A DNA stretch of 64,000 bases, taken from Neoconidiobolus thromboides FSU 785. Lineage: Eukaryota; Entomophthoromycota; Entomophthoromycetes; Entomophthorales; Neoconidiobolaceae. The position numbers and the translations under genes were made by a program. Location of the stretch: NCBI GenBank assembly GCA_025603075.1, contig MU626339.1:1-64000 (forward strand), given 5' to 3'. Below are positions 10,187 to 22,127 of the stretch, in pieces (positions within the stretch are counted from its first letter, which is position 1; every line of letters begins with the position of its first letter). The notes under the pieces were generated by a model that saw nothing but the letters and a program-made list of their open reading frames with translations, was not told where the DNA came from and ran no database searches.

Positions 10187-11869
10187 ATGCGTCCTCAACG
10201 CTCTTGTGTCAACTGCAAAAAAAGAAAACAAAAATGTGATTTAATGCTTCCGTGTTCTAGATGCATTAAACTGGGGGTAGAGTGTACCTTTCTATCTAGT
10301 AAACCTAAGGAGAAGGCAAAATTAATCCCAAAGATATTACAAAAAGATGCAATTCGATTAGAAAAAAAATGGTCTCAATTGGAATCTATGGTCAAAAAAT
10401 ACCATTTAGATGAATTGATAACTGATAATACTCCATTATCGGATCCTGTATTAACACCTGAAACTAGTTCTTCTAGTTGTGCAGAATTGGAAGAAAATAT
10501 GACTGTAAAAAAATTGTTTTATTATCCTAGTAAAGGTAAAATTCATATTTCTATTAATTCAGGATTTAAGTTCACAATATTAATCTAGATATCCCCAAAG
10601 AATACCATTTAGTTAATGTCTTTTTCGTCTATCATCACAACACTTTTCCTTATTTAAACGAAGATCGAGTAAGAAAAATAGTTGTTTCAGGAGATGAAAG
10701 GGATATGACATTAATCTCCGCCATCTGTTCCTTTGCTTTAAAAACATATGAATTTTTATTGGGTGAAGAAATTTCTTCTATTGATATCAATCCGTATTAT
10801 AAAAAAACAAGACGATTACTAACTTCTGATTTTAAACCCAGTTTAAGTTTATTACAAGCTACATTAATTTCACATACTATGGAAACAGGTAATGCACATC
10901 CTATCAAATCCTCTTGTTTATCAGCAGAATGTATCAAAATGGGACAAATATTGAATTTACATACAATGAATTTGGATCTGGATGCGAGTAAACTAAATGA
11001 TTATGAAAAAGAAAGAGTCAAAACTTGGATTCAATGTTTAAATTTGGATCAATTATCTTCCCTCTTTTGTGGCAAACCAGCGTATAATAGGTTAACTGAT
11101 TTAACGTCTATTGATAATGATTTGGTTCATAGACTAATCAATTCAAATAGTAATTTCATTTTGGTAAGTAGAAGTAACATGAATATTGTAAGTATAGTTT
11201 ATTAATGTAATTCTTTTTATATAGAATCGACAAGAAAGAGAATATATATTATGTCAAATCTTTTATCATATGGTTAAAATTAAGTCCAAATTATTTGAAC
11301 TAAACAAAATATTAACAGAAAGAAATTACAACTATGAAGAAATAAGGAACAATTTGAAAAAAATTATTGAAAGAATAGACGAAATTAATATAATTGACAA
11401 AACAGCCAACCCTCATTTTGATAGTATTAATATTAATGAAGCTTTTCATCCTAATATTCATTATTTATCTTATTTATCTTTGTTTACCTTTAAACATACA
11501 CTATCTACAGTAGCTCATTATTTATTATACCAATTATTAGAAACAGGAAGTAGTAGTGATGCTATCGAATCTATTAAACACCACAGTTTAGCTAAAGCAG
11601 AAGGCATTGCATTAATTGAGAAAATTAAAGGGGCAGAAGAGAGGTTTGAGAAACTCCTAATGAACGGTAAAGGTAAAGTGATTTATGCTTGCCATTTTTG
11701 TCCAAGTTTAGGAATTGAATGGGCTATGCTTCCTCATGTCACAGAACAAAATGTGTGTTCTAAGAAGTTTATTGGTTTATGTTCAGATATTTTCAAGGAT
11801 TTCGGAGTGTTTTGGCCTACTATCAACAACCTCACATGTAGAAGAAGAATTTCAAATATTAATTTATAA
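10187..11869 (+). CDS. Zn2Cys6 transcription factor, paralogue 1 (three exons)
   Basis: Exons 10187-10535, 10589-11163 and 11225-11869 give 522 residues. The binuclear zinc cluster is at the extreme N-terminus with Cys 7, 10, 17, 23, 26 and 33, followed by a short helix (LEKKWSQLESMVKKY) that may dimerize, as in Gal4-type regulators. The middle part (FFVYHHNTFPYLNEDRV ... LISAICSFALKTYEFL) resembles the fungal-specific factor domain. It is the only plus-strand member and lacks the intron that interrupts the AEAIK motif in the minus-strand paralogues; its exon 2 (575 nt) equals their exons 2+3 (343+223) plus three codons. It is also the most diverged. DNA target and regulated pathway cannot be inferred. 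Confidence 0.85.
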
Positions 11870-12019
11870 AATATATGCCTATTAATAATAAAGATTAAAG
11901 TTTTGTTTGTTATATAAATATTTTATTTATTTTATCTATTAAGAATAATTTTATTTCTTAGAGTTTTTAATTCAATATAAATTTTGACTTTGAAAAATTA
12001 TTTCTTTTTTTAAATTTTA

Positions 12020-12634
12020 ATGCTTTTCAATTCACTTTTAAAAACCAAATTTATCAATTTACGATCTTTATCAACTTCAAGTAGTATTATGAATGAATTG
12101 AAACCTTTGGAAACTTTAATAAAATCGAAGGTATTATTAATTACTATTATAATAAAATAGCGGCAACGGCAATTAGAAATATAGCTCTATTTTTATTAGA
12201 ATTTGTTTTTAACTTTTTTTAGTTAGAGAAAGCTTATAATCCAACTACCTTAGAGATTGTAAATGACAGTCATAAACATTCTCATCATACTGCTATGAGA
12301 GGAGTAACCAGTAAGGAGACCCATTTCAGGTAAGTAGCTTTATTTATTTAAAGTAAAGACAATGTCATTTTTCAAGATGTAGTATTAATATTTAATTTTT
12401 TTAAATTTTAGAGTGACCATTGTATCCTCCGAATTTAAAGGCAAGGTAAGAATGATTTTATTTCTATAATTGAAATCATAAAACCTATAAAATTATTTTA
12501 TTCATTTTTTCAAATATTCCATTTAGAACTTAATGCAACGTCACAGAATGATATATAAAACGTTAGAAGAAGAAATGCAAGATGGGAAAGTTCATGCTTT
12601 ACAATTAAAAACTAAAACTTTGGAAGAGGTCTAA
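12020..12634 (+). CDS. BOL1: BolA-family protein, probably mitochondrial (four exons)
   Basis: Exons 12020-12130, 12223-12329, 12412-12445 and 12527-12634 encode 119 residues. The N-terminus (MLFNSLLKTKFINLRSLSTS) is basic and hydroxylated, without acidic residues, as expected for a mitochondrial presequence. The BolA domain shows LEIVNDSHKHSHH, ETHFRVTIVSSEFKGK and the signature LMQRHRMIYKTLEEEM, ending VHALQLKTKTLEEV. BolA proteins bind [2Fe-2S] clusters with monothiol glutaredoxins; mitochondrial Bol1 acts with Grx5 in Fe-S delivery. A shorter protein could start at the internal Met (residue 24, MNELKPLE), which would be cytosolic. Decayed sequence from the last two exons lies at 15541. 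Confidence 0.85.
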
Positions 12635-13437
12635 ATTAGAGAAAACTTCATTTTTAATATTATAAAGTATCCTTGATTTTACTGAATTCTATTATATTAC
12701 TAAAAGAAATTCATTTATAAAATTTTCAAATATGAGTTTAGATTTAACTTTATTTACAATTGCCATATTTTTCCTTTTGTTACAAATTCGATTTAGATAT
12801 AAATACTTCTAGGCTATTCTTCACATAACAGCCTTTATATATATATGGGTTAAACTGTTCTTCATCTTCCAACTTTGTCAGGACTACTAACCAAATTGCC
12901 TATTTCGGAAGTCTGATATTATAATTGAATAATAACTGATAAAAAGTTGAATGCATTTTGGGAAGTAATATAAAGAAGATTAATGCCAGAGTCATTGCTA
13001 ATTTTGATGATATATATTAAATGTGAATAGAAAATGTAATAACTTAACGTACTTTATATTCATAGAAAGTATACAAGCGATTGGATCTTTTCCTCTGAAA
13101 TATCCTTTTGTCCAAAGTTTTGTTTATTTTCTGAAATAAAAGTAAGTTTTTAATCTTGTTAGTTTCGTAGTCTGGTTAACTTAGCCTAAAGTATACTATC
13201 TATCTTACACTTACTTAAGAAGGCTTTAAACCTTCCTACTACTATTGATCAAGCATTGAGTTTAGCTCGCTATAGATTATATCAGCTTATAGCTTGGTAC
13301 GCCATAGGGCTTAAGGATCTCAAGGCTCTTGTGGCTTACATATACAGTGCTGTAATCTTGAAATAATCCACGAAACTTTTTAAAGGATAACCATACTAAC
13401 ACAACGAACCTCAGACCAATATATAAAACCAAACAAT
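12635..13437. other. Intergenic, includes a GC-richer relic-like patch
   Basis: No intact gene. Between 13220 and 13366 a 48-codon stretch without ATG stays open on the plus strand (KALNLPTTIDQALSLARYR ...) and is clearly less AT-rich than its surroundings; its origin is unclear (see findings). Confidence 0.45.
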
Positions 13438-15178
13438 CTAACCCGGAGTAAGGGGTATAATAGAACCAGGTATATGCACCTTCATCATTTGATTTTTAGC
13501 TAAAGGATCTTTAATAATTGGATAAAAGGCACTAAACTCTTGTTGTTTTTTTTGACATTCAGCAATGAATTTTTTAGAGCAAGCATTTGTATCCCCCTGA
13601 TGACTAAGCATTGCTAATTCCAACCCTAAACAATAACAGAAATGAGAGCCATATATTATTTTTTTAGATTCTTCGGATAGTAGGGTACTGTATCTTTCTT
13701 CAGTAAGTGTTATTAGTTTGTATAATTTAATGCTGTCTAAGCGTGCTTGAGAGTGATATTCGATAGATATTAAAAAATCGGCTTGATCGCCTAATTCGGT
13801 TATTTTATAAATTATAAAGTTAGCGAGTAAAGTAAGGGATAATTTAAAAGCAACCATAGTAAGGTTAGAGATAAAAGTATAATCATCGATAGTGGCGTGG
13901 TTGACCATGTTTAATACTTCATCTTCATGTTGGATTGGATACTGTGGAAACACTAGTTTCACGGATGTTAATATTTCATTCAACTTTTTATGAATTTCTT
14001 TAGTGTTGTAATTTCCGTTTTGTAGTGAATTATTGATCCAAAAAGCAGAGCTTTTCATTTTTACCATATGATGAAAAAAGTTGACAAATAAATATTCTTT
14101 TTCTTTATGACACTACAAATGGCTGTTACTATTATTATAATGTATTATTATTATTATATTTACCGGTATGGAATGCTTATACATCTGTCCCAAATCTTTA
14201 TCAATGATGTTATCTAAAAGTGATTCATTATTTTTTGTATGTGATGGTTTTGAGTGGAATAAAGAAACTAACATATCTAGCGATAAACAATGAGTCCAAG
14301 ATTTGATTGATTCCATTTCAACATCAGTTAACTCAGATGGGTTTTTAGTAGTATCTAAGTTATGTAATCCTAAAATTTGACCAATTCTAAATAAATCATT
14401 AATTCATGTACTAAGACTACACAAACAGTATATTTACTTAATAGCTTCTGCAGATATACAAAATGCTTTAAACGGCCTTGAATGGCCCATCTCCAAAAAT
14501 TCAAGCAATATCATAGCTTGAAAAACACTTAAACTAGGCTCTTTGTATTGACTTAAAAGGCTACTACTATGTCGAAAATAAGGATTGTTATCGATTTCCA
14601 ATAATGGAAGTTTATTTAAATAGTTATAAACTTTCAAAGCGACTGCATAGATAGCGGATATCAATGTTTGGTCCGCTAAATCTTGACTATAAATAATAGA
14701 ACGTACCCGTAATTCACATAAAAAAGGTTGAGCTGGGTGATGATACTTAAAGTAGATATCGATAAGTTTTAGTTCGGTTTCTGGGTATATTAAGTCATTG
14801 ATCATTAATAAAAACACTCTAATTACCTGTATTCATTAACTCCATATCCTTTGTAATGTAGCTTTGTTTTTTAGCAGAATTTATTAATGACTCATGCATC
14901 TGATTCTTTCTTGAAGTTGTCGAAATGGAAGAAATAGGACCATTGTTTTCTGGGAGGGAGCTTATGACAGACTTACAATTGTGTAACAACCTTTTCATTT
15001 TATTCCATTTTTTATTTAGCCTCTTAATGTCTTTATCATTAATATCATCCATTAAATCTTCTCTACAATTTAAGTATTTACAATCTATCTCAAGGTTGGT
15101 ACATCTAGTACATGGATAACTTAAATCACATTTTTGTTTACGCTTGTGACAGCTTACACAACTCTTTCGTGGACGCAT
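13438..15178 (-). CDS. Zn2Cys6 transcription factor, paralogue 2 (four exons)
   Basis: Exons (minus strand) 15178-14827, 14780-14438, 14386-14164 and 14112-13438 give 530 residues. The zinc cluster has Cys 7, 10, 17, 23, 26 and 33 (MRPRKSCVSCHKRKQKC ...), followed by a basic/helical linker (KRLNKKWNKMKRLLHN). The middle region runs ELKLIDIYFKYHHPAQPFL, LISAIYAVALKVYNYL, HSRPFKAFCISAEAIK, GQILGLHNL and SWTHCLSLDML, as in the paralogues. The C-terminal domain contains YGSHFCYCLGLELAMLSHQ and ends KVHIPGSIIPLTPG. Exons 2 and 3 have exactly the same lengths (343 and 223 nt) as in paralogues 3, 4 and 6. It faces the BolA gene convergently. Confidence 0.85.
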
Positions 15179-16136
15179 TGAACAATTTAATTTCAGTTTA
15201 GTTGACTATTTTTTAAAAGTGAAGTTTAGTAGATTACAATTTAAATTGGGATTAATTGCTTATGACTAATTCTGGAATTAGGAATAAAAAATAAAGCAAT
15301 TTAGCCGAAAGATGATGATCTTTAACATCTTTTGGATAGGTACTTTGGCAGACTTTTGTAGCTTTAATACGACGATTAGTTTCGTTTTACTTTATACAAT
15401 CTTCTTTTTTATATTTTTTATAAATTATATCACATTATTATGGTATGAGGCTAGTCAAGAAGTTTATTTTATAAAAATATATACATTTTATCTTGAAGCG
15501 AAATGAAAAACCTAACTATTTATTTCTTCGTTTATATTTTAAAGTTGCCATCATGTTGACTGAGTTTGATGGGAAGGTAAGAAGAATGAGATACAATTTG
15601 AGAAAATCATAACTGAATTCAGAAACTTTCGTATTTCTCAATTTATAAATAAGCTTGATGCAATGTCATAAAATGATGTCTACAACTTTGAATATGAGCT
15701 GGAAGAAAGAAAAGCGCATACTTTACAATTTACAATTAGAGCTTTAGAAGAAGTTTGAAGAGGGAGAAGACTGGTTTTGATGTTATAAAATCATCTAAGT
15801 TGTAGTAAGGGTTTTAGTTTTCATTAACACATCATTGCCATTTAAAGGTCTATAAAATAGAAGCGGTTTTATCAAAGTTATAAGTTCAATAATGATACTA
15901 ACAAAAATAACATTGTATTAATTTTACTAAATCGATTTAGATAAATATATTATGTAGGCTGATAACTACTCTTTACAACATAGTCTTTTAGATTAAGAAA
16001 CCGTTTTTTATTTATCCCCCAGCTTAAGGATAATATACGTTATTTTCAAAACAACGCAGTAGCAAAGCTATAAAACTTTTAATTGGTATATAAGCCAAGC
16101 AACAAAACAAAAAGTACGAATAACTAGCATAAATAA
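15179..16136. other. Spacer between paralogues 2 and 3
   Basis: The part next to paralogue 2 (about 15300-15450) is similar to the upstream spacers of paralogues 3, 4 and the pseudogene (shared ACTTT.GTA.ATTTAGTACAACAATTAGTTT-like text), showing that upstream DNA was duplicated with the genes. It contains a BolA remnant (15541-15758). At 16013-16032 lies ATCCCCCAGCTTAAGGATAA, a motif also found downstream of paralogues 4 and 6. Confidence 0.5.
15541..15758 (+). pseudogene. Decayed BolA fragment (last two exons)
   Basis: AAAGTTGCCATC... reads KVAIMLTEFDGK followed by GTAAGA, matching RVTIVSSEFKGK plus the intron 3 donor of the 12020 BolA gene. About 80 bp on, LMQCHKMMSTTLN in one frame and YELEERKAHTLQFTIRALEEV then a stop in another match the final exon. 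A frameshift and loss of the first two exons make it a relic. It lies upstream of paralogue 2 in the same orientation, relative to paralogue 3, that BolA has to paralogue 2, so a BolA+transcription factor unit was probably duplicated. Confidence 0.75.
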
Positions 16137-17882
16137 TCATGTGTTATAATTAGGAGTAGGGGGTACAATTGAATCGGGTACATGCACTTTCATCATTTGG
16201 CTTTTCGTCAAAGGATTTTGAATTAAAGGCCAGAAGACGCTAAACTCATGCTGTATTTTTTGACACTCAACAGCGAAACTTTTAGAGGAGGTAGTAGTGT
16301 CCGACTGATGACAAAGTATAGCAATTTCTAACCCTAAACAATAACAAAAATCTGAGCCATAAATTACTTTACTGAAATCCTTAGATAGCAGAGTACAATA
16401 TCTTTTTTCTGTTAGACTTAATAACTGGTATAATTTAATACTATCTAGATATGCTTTTGAACGATATTCAATAGATATTATAGAATCAGCTTCGTCCCCA
16501 AGCTCAGTTACTTTGTATATCAGAAAATTAGCAAATAAACTAAATGATATTTTTAAGGCAGCTAAAACAAGGTTTGATATAAAAGTACTATCATCAATAG
16601 TGATATCATGAACCATATTTAATACTTCATCTTCCATTTGGATTGAGTGTTGAAAAAACGCTAATTTCATGGCTTGTATTAATCCAAGTAGTTCATAATA
16701 AACTTGTTTGATACTATAACTTCCACTTTGTAAAGCATTATTAATCCAAATTATTGAACTTTTTAACTTCACCATATAATGAAAAGAATGAACAAATAAA
16801 TATTCTTTTTCTTTATGACACTACAAAATATTGTTACTATAATTATAAATCTAGTGTCACTGTTATTCTACTTACCGGTAATATGAGCATATATAATCCT
16901 TCCAATTCTTTATTAATGGTATTTTTTAATAGCGATTCGTTATTTTTAAAATGAGACGGTTTTGATTGAAATAAACTAGTCAATGTGTCCAAAGTTAAAC
17001 AATGAACCCAAGATTTTATTGATTCCATTTCAGTATCTGTTAATTCAAATGGACTTTGATTAACATTTAAGTTATGTAAACCCAAAATCTGTCCAATCCT
17101 AAAAAATTATAATCTCACGTTATTAACTACTAAAAAATCGCATACTTAATAGCTTCTGTGGATAAGCAAAACGCTTTAAATGGCCTTGAATGTCCCATTT
17201 CCATAAATATCAGCAGCATCATAGCTTGTAAAACATTCAAACTTGGTTCTTTTCTTTTACTTAAAAACTTCTTAGTATATTGATAATAAGGATTATTGTC
17301 AATCTCTAACAGTGGTAAACGTTTTAAATAATTATAAATTTTTAAAGCAATTGCACATATTGCTGATAGCAATATTCGATCCTCTAACTCTTGGCTAAAA
17401 ATCATGGAACGCACTCGGAATTCGTTTAAAAAAGGTTGTGTGGGGTGATGGTATTTGAAATAAATATTTAAAAGTTCTTGCTCAATTCCTAAAATTTAAG
17501 ATTGATAAATGAATACTAAATAAACTATTCTATTTTTACTTGTATTACACAACTTGACAACATACGGACTAAAGTTTTGTCTTTTGCCTAGATTCATTAT
17601 TAACTCTGGCATCTTACGATTCATTGTTATTGATGAGATGGAAGGGTATCGATTGTTACCTTCTATAATGGATTTAAGATTTTGTGCTAGCACTTCTACC
17701 ATATTCCATTTTTTTTCTAACCTCTCAATGTCTTTTGTATTGATATATCCAATTGCATGCTTTTCATTTTGGTTCAAATACTGGCAAGTTGCCCCAATCT
17801 TGATGCATCGGGCACAAGGGTAAGTCAAATCACATTTTTGCTTACGCTTGTAACAGCTTGTACAGCTCTTCTGTGGACGCAT
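16137..17882 (-). CDS. Zn2Cys6 transcription factor, paralogue 3 (four exons)
   Basis: Exons (minus) 17882-17540, 17488-17146, 17098-16876 and 16820-16137 give 530 residues. The zinc cluster MRPQKSCTSCYKRKQKC... keeps all six Cys (7, 10, 17, 23, 26, 33). The linker helix is LEKKWNMVEVLAQNLKS. The middle segments IEQELLNIYFKYHHP, LLSAICAIALKIYNYL, HSRPFKAFCLSTEAIK and GQILGLHNLNVNQSPFEL match the paralogues. The C-terminus (YGSDFCYCLGLEIAILCHQ ... MMKVHVPDSIVPPTPNY) is close to paralogue 2. No broken splice site or stop was found, so it should be functional. Targets unknown. Confidence 0.85.
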
Positions 17883-18663
17883 TTGGTGTTTTTTATATGT
17901 ATTGTTAGTTGATAGTTTGTCTAAAAAGAATGGCTATTGTACTAATATGATTTAATTGTTTGATGACAATTCTGAAGTTAAAAATAAAACAAACGAAAGT
18001 TTTTACGAGGTGGCAGCAAAAACTTTAATCTTTAACTAGTGCTTTCATAAACTTTATTAACTTTTGTATTTGATTTTTGCGTTTATTTTGTAGAATCTAT
18101 ACCTTTATGATTTAGTTATAGAATAGATAATGCTATATTATCATATTATCATATTATTTATATAGTCGATGCTTTATTAGTATATTATTTTTATTAATCT
18201 AACAATCAACACGTCAAATTATAATACTCAAAATAGTGTGCTGTGGAGAATAGAATAAAAAAGTTCATTCGACTTCAAACTTGGGAAGAAGAATACCTTA
18301 CCGAGATAGAAGTTGTTCTCCCGATATCGAATTTTTAGCTTATTAACGCCAAATATTAGTAATTTATATCAGGCGATTTCTTTATGAGAAAATGCCATTT
18401 TCTGTTTCATTGCTTTATTTATAGCTTTTCTCAATTTGTCTATAAAAAATGAACAAATAAACGAAAATAAGAGAGACATTCCAATATATATTTTGTTTTA
18501 CTATAATAAACTTAAATTAAATAAATACGCTAACAAGTGTAATAATTAATATTCACGAAATAATCTTCTCATCTTATAAAGCTATCCTTCTACTAATCCC
18601 CCAATTCAGGATAACGTCATATTTTTTAATTTTGTAATATAATGTTATTAAGACAACAATGCG
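17883..18663. other. Spacer between paralogues 3 and 4
   Basis: No gene. The text near 18030-18310 resembles the spacer upstream of the dead paralogue (about 24010-24250), including GTGCT.TCATAAACTT, ATAGTGTGCTG.G and GGGAAG.A.AAT blocks, supporting segmental duplication. ATCCCCCAATTCAGGATAAC at 18597-18615 is a downstream motif shared with paralogues 3 and 6. Confidence 0.5.
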
Positions 18664-20429
18664 CTAATCTCTTACCACATCTTGATCAAAATGATCGAGT
18701 GTAGAAGGGACAATTGAACTAGGTACATGTACCCTCATCATCTGGTTTTTGGTTAAAGGGTTTTTAATAAGGGGCCAAAACACGCTAAACTCTTGCTGTT
18801 TTATTTTACATTTAGTAATGAAATTTTTAGAGCTAGCAGTAGTATCGGATTGATGACAAAGCATAGCAATTTCCAACCCTAAACAAAAGCAAAAATGAGA
18901 GCCATAGGCTATTTTGTTGAGATCCTTGGATAACAGTTGAGTATATCTTTCTTCGGTAAGCATTAATAGTCTATATAGCTTGATGCTGTCTGAACGGGCT
19001 TGGGAGTGGTGTTCGATGGATTTTAAAATATCATCTTCATCCCCAAACTCAGCTATTTTGTATATGAGAAAGTTTGTAAATAAACTGAGCAGCAATTTAA
19101 AGGTTGCTAAAACAAGGCTTGATATAAAGGTATTATCATCAATAGTAATATCATGGATTGTGTTTAACACCTCATCTTCTGTTTGAATCGAGAATTGGAA
19201 ATACCCTAGCTTCATGACCTCTTGTAATTCTAGCAATTGTTTATAAATTTCTTTGCTATTATAGTTTCCACTTTGTAGAACGTTATTGATCCAAACGGTC
19301 GAGCTTTTCAATTTTACCATGTGATGGAAAAACTGAATAAAAAAATATTCTTTCTCTTTACGACCCTATAATTTATTATTACTTTTGCTATGAATTTAGC
19401 ACTATATTATCCTACTTACCGGCGTAATATGTTTACATATCTCTCCCAGATCTTTAATAGTAGTACTTTCTAAAGGTGACCCATTATTTGGAGTGTGGGA
19501 CGGTTTAGAATGAAACAAAGAAATTAAAATATCCATTGATAAACAATAAGACCAACATTTACTTGATTCCATTTCAGCTTCTGTTAACTCGGATGGGTTT
19601 CTAGTAGTATCTAAGTTATGTAGCCCTAAAATATGACCAATTCTAAAAAAAGTATTATGTTATCAAAACTACTTAAAAGAATTTGCCTACTTGATAGCTT
19701 CCGCTGAAATACAAAATGCTCTAAATGGCCTTGAGTGTCCCATTTCCATAAACTCTAGCAATAACATAGCTTGTAAAACTCTTAAACCTGGGCCCTTTTT
19801 TTCAATTAATAGTTTTCTAGTATGCTGATAATAAGGGTTATCGTCAATTTCCAGTAATGGTAATCTTTTTAAATAGTTGTGAATTTTTAAAGAAATTGCA
19901 CAGATTGATGATATCAATATTTGATCTCCTAAATCCTGACTACGATATAATGCGCGCACCCTAGATTCACATAGAAAAGGCAATGCGGGATGGTGGTATT
20001 TAAAATAAATATCTATGAGCTCTAGCTCAATCCCTAAAATTTGTTTAATCTATGGTTAGTTATAAAAAAATCACTCTTACTTGTATTTGTCAACTCAATT
20101 GTTTGTGGGCTAGAGCTATATATTTTATCAGAGTCCATAGTTAGTTCTGGGATCTTACCACTTGTTGTGATTGTCGAAATAGACGAATTGGAATTATTGC
20201 TTTCTGGTGGAGAGTTTATTATTGACTTGAAGTTTTCTACTAACTCTTCCATTTTACTCCATTTTTTATCTAACCTCTTGATGTCTTCCGCATTAATATC
20301 TTCAATTACATCTTTTTGATTTAAATATTGACAATCTACTCCAATTTTAATGCATCGACTACATGGATAGCTTAAATCACACTTTTGTTTACGCTTATGA
20401 CAGCTTATACAGCTCTTTTGAGGACGCAT
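18664..20429 (-). CDS. Zn2Cys6 transcription factor, paralogue 4 (four exons)
   Basis: Exons (minus) 20429-20081, 20033-19691, 19642-19420 and 19365-18664 give 538 residues. The zinc cluster (MRPQKSCISCHKRKQKC..., Cys 7/10/17/23/26/33) and linker helix (LDKKWSKMEELVENFKS) are intact. The middle region has IELELIDIYFKYHHP, LISSICAISLKIHNYL and HSRPFRAFCISAEAIK; exon 3 reads IGHILGLHNL and SKCWSYCLSMDILISLF. The C-terminus carries a slightly longer tail (STLDHFDQDVVRD) than its relatives. The 291 bp at 19988-20278, covering the end of exon 1, all of intron 1 and the start of exon 2, are identical to paralogue 6 (26032-26322), while flanking sequence is clearly diverged. Confidence 0.85.
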
Positions 20430-22127
20430 TTGGTGATTTTGTTTTAATGTGCTGTTTGTTGGTTACTTTGTATAAATCGATAAATTACAATTAAAATTTT
20501 TCAGTTGTTTATATTGATTTTATAAGCGAGAATAAACTGAAAGTAATTTAGTTTACCCGAAAAATAAACGAACAATGTTATTTAAATGGGTGTTTAGGAA
20601 ATTTTGTATATTTAGTACAACAATTAGTTTTCCTTTGCTTTATATAATATTTTTTTTATTGAGCTCTTTATGAATCATAGTATACTCTTATACCATTCAT
20701 ATACTCACTTACCTCTAATTACTTTCTTGCTAATAATTGTTTTTACAATTTGATGATTAATATAACTATAAATTTTTTTAAAAGATGTGGTGCAGAACAA
20801 CGAAATTTCTTGATTGAATTTAAACTTAACAAGGATAATGTCATATCAAGGAACAAAATATTCTTTCATTTTAATATTTATCAACTATTCTTGATAGATG
20901 CTGACAATTCGTTATTAAATATGTAGTCTATATTCAATTGTTGTTATTGTTTCAAGATTTTTTTGACAAATCTTTTTAGCCAGAAGAATGCCAAAAAAAA
21001 ATTATAACTGCAAATATTTCCCACAGCTACTTGCTTAGAATTACAGGCAAGGGTTGACTAGTAAGTAAATGCATTAACGAGGTATTTGTTTACTTTCAAA
21101 AATATGAAACTATTTAGCAATTTATTTGTCTGTATTTTAGAACTACCATCATTTCATTTAAACTTAAAAGAGAGTTGGGAAGATTGAATATAGATACTAT
21201 CTTATAACTATATCTATGAAATGTGCCTTTTTCTATTTATTTAGTCTGTTTTATTTCACTATATTACTTAACACAGAGTATAAGATATTAGCCAGGTAAG
21301 TAGTGCCTTTTCATTGTAAAAAAGTCCTATTTTAGATAAAGGTTTATATAAAAATTAGATATTCCCAAAGTTTCTTTTTTTGGGCAAACCTTAGTTAAAA
21401 GGCTATTAATTAAAAATTAATCCTTGATTGAATTGATATAACTAAAATAAATTCTAAGCAAAAAAATAAAACTTAGCCTGAAAAAGTGAATCTATTTAAC
21501 TAGATAGCTGTCTTATTGAATTTTTTTTTTAAAGATAAGCAGTATCTTATTAATCGTAAGAAGCTAAAGTTATTTTTTTAATCAAATGTTTTTAAAATAT
21601 TAACAGACTATTTGAGGATGTATTTTTGTGTTTATGAATTTTAGTAATAATTTTTCCGTTCAAATAGGGCTTAAAAAATGGAAAAAGTAATGAAACCAAA
21701 AAAAACATCAACATTTATTGAAAATTAAGTATTTATTAATTTATAAAATTGGATTTCTTGCTATAGTCTATGAATTCCCTGCCATCATTTCTGCCCAAAA
21801 AAGAAAGCTATTCTAGGAATACCTAGTAATTTGATTTAAAAACCAACTATTATAAACTTTCGATAAGACCGGGTTGGGACTAGGGCTTTTATTTTAAGAT
21901 TAATTAGCGATTTGCTCCATAAAAATCAATGCTGCCAAAAAAGCAGTTGTTACCTTGGTCAGTATCCTTTACATTTTATTTTTACGATAGTAAGCGCACT
22001 TTACATAAGCAATTAACAACACATCACTCTAAAAAAAGGCCTTATATGAATAGATATTCCTGCTATCTATTGCTTTTGGGTTAATATAATAGCGATAACA
22101 CGGTAAACCTTTAACTAGCATATCTAA
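20430..22127. other. Spacer between paralogue 4 and the dead paralogue
   Basis: No intact gene. Upstream-type duplicated text lies near 20590-20690, a MITE at 21613-21713, and a possible very weak BolA-exon-like scrap near 21139-21180 (too short to annotate). Confidence 0.5.
21613..21713 (+). mobile_element. MITE-like inverted-end element, copy 4
   Basis: Starts TGAGGATGTATTTTTGTG and continues with TTTATGAATTTTAGTAATAA and CAAATAGGGCTTAAAAAATG. The right end AAAAAACATCAACA has diverged. Plus orientation. Confidence 0.75.

Noticed and set aside
15312-15506. 64-residue plus-strand frame upstream of paralogue 2
   Set aside because: Lies in duplicated upstream DNA whose other copies are not open; hydrophobic by base composition only.
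20041-20319. Plus-strand frame antisense to paralogue 4, repeated at 26085-26378
   Set aside because: It recurs only because the two paralogues share an identical tract; the minus-strand genes explain it.
21139-21180. Second BolA exon scrap (TTTTAG then RTTIISFKLKRE)
   Set aside because: Twelve weakly similar residues with no following exon; indistinguishable from chance.
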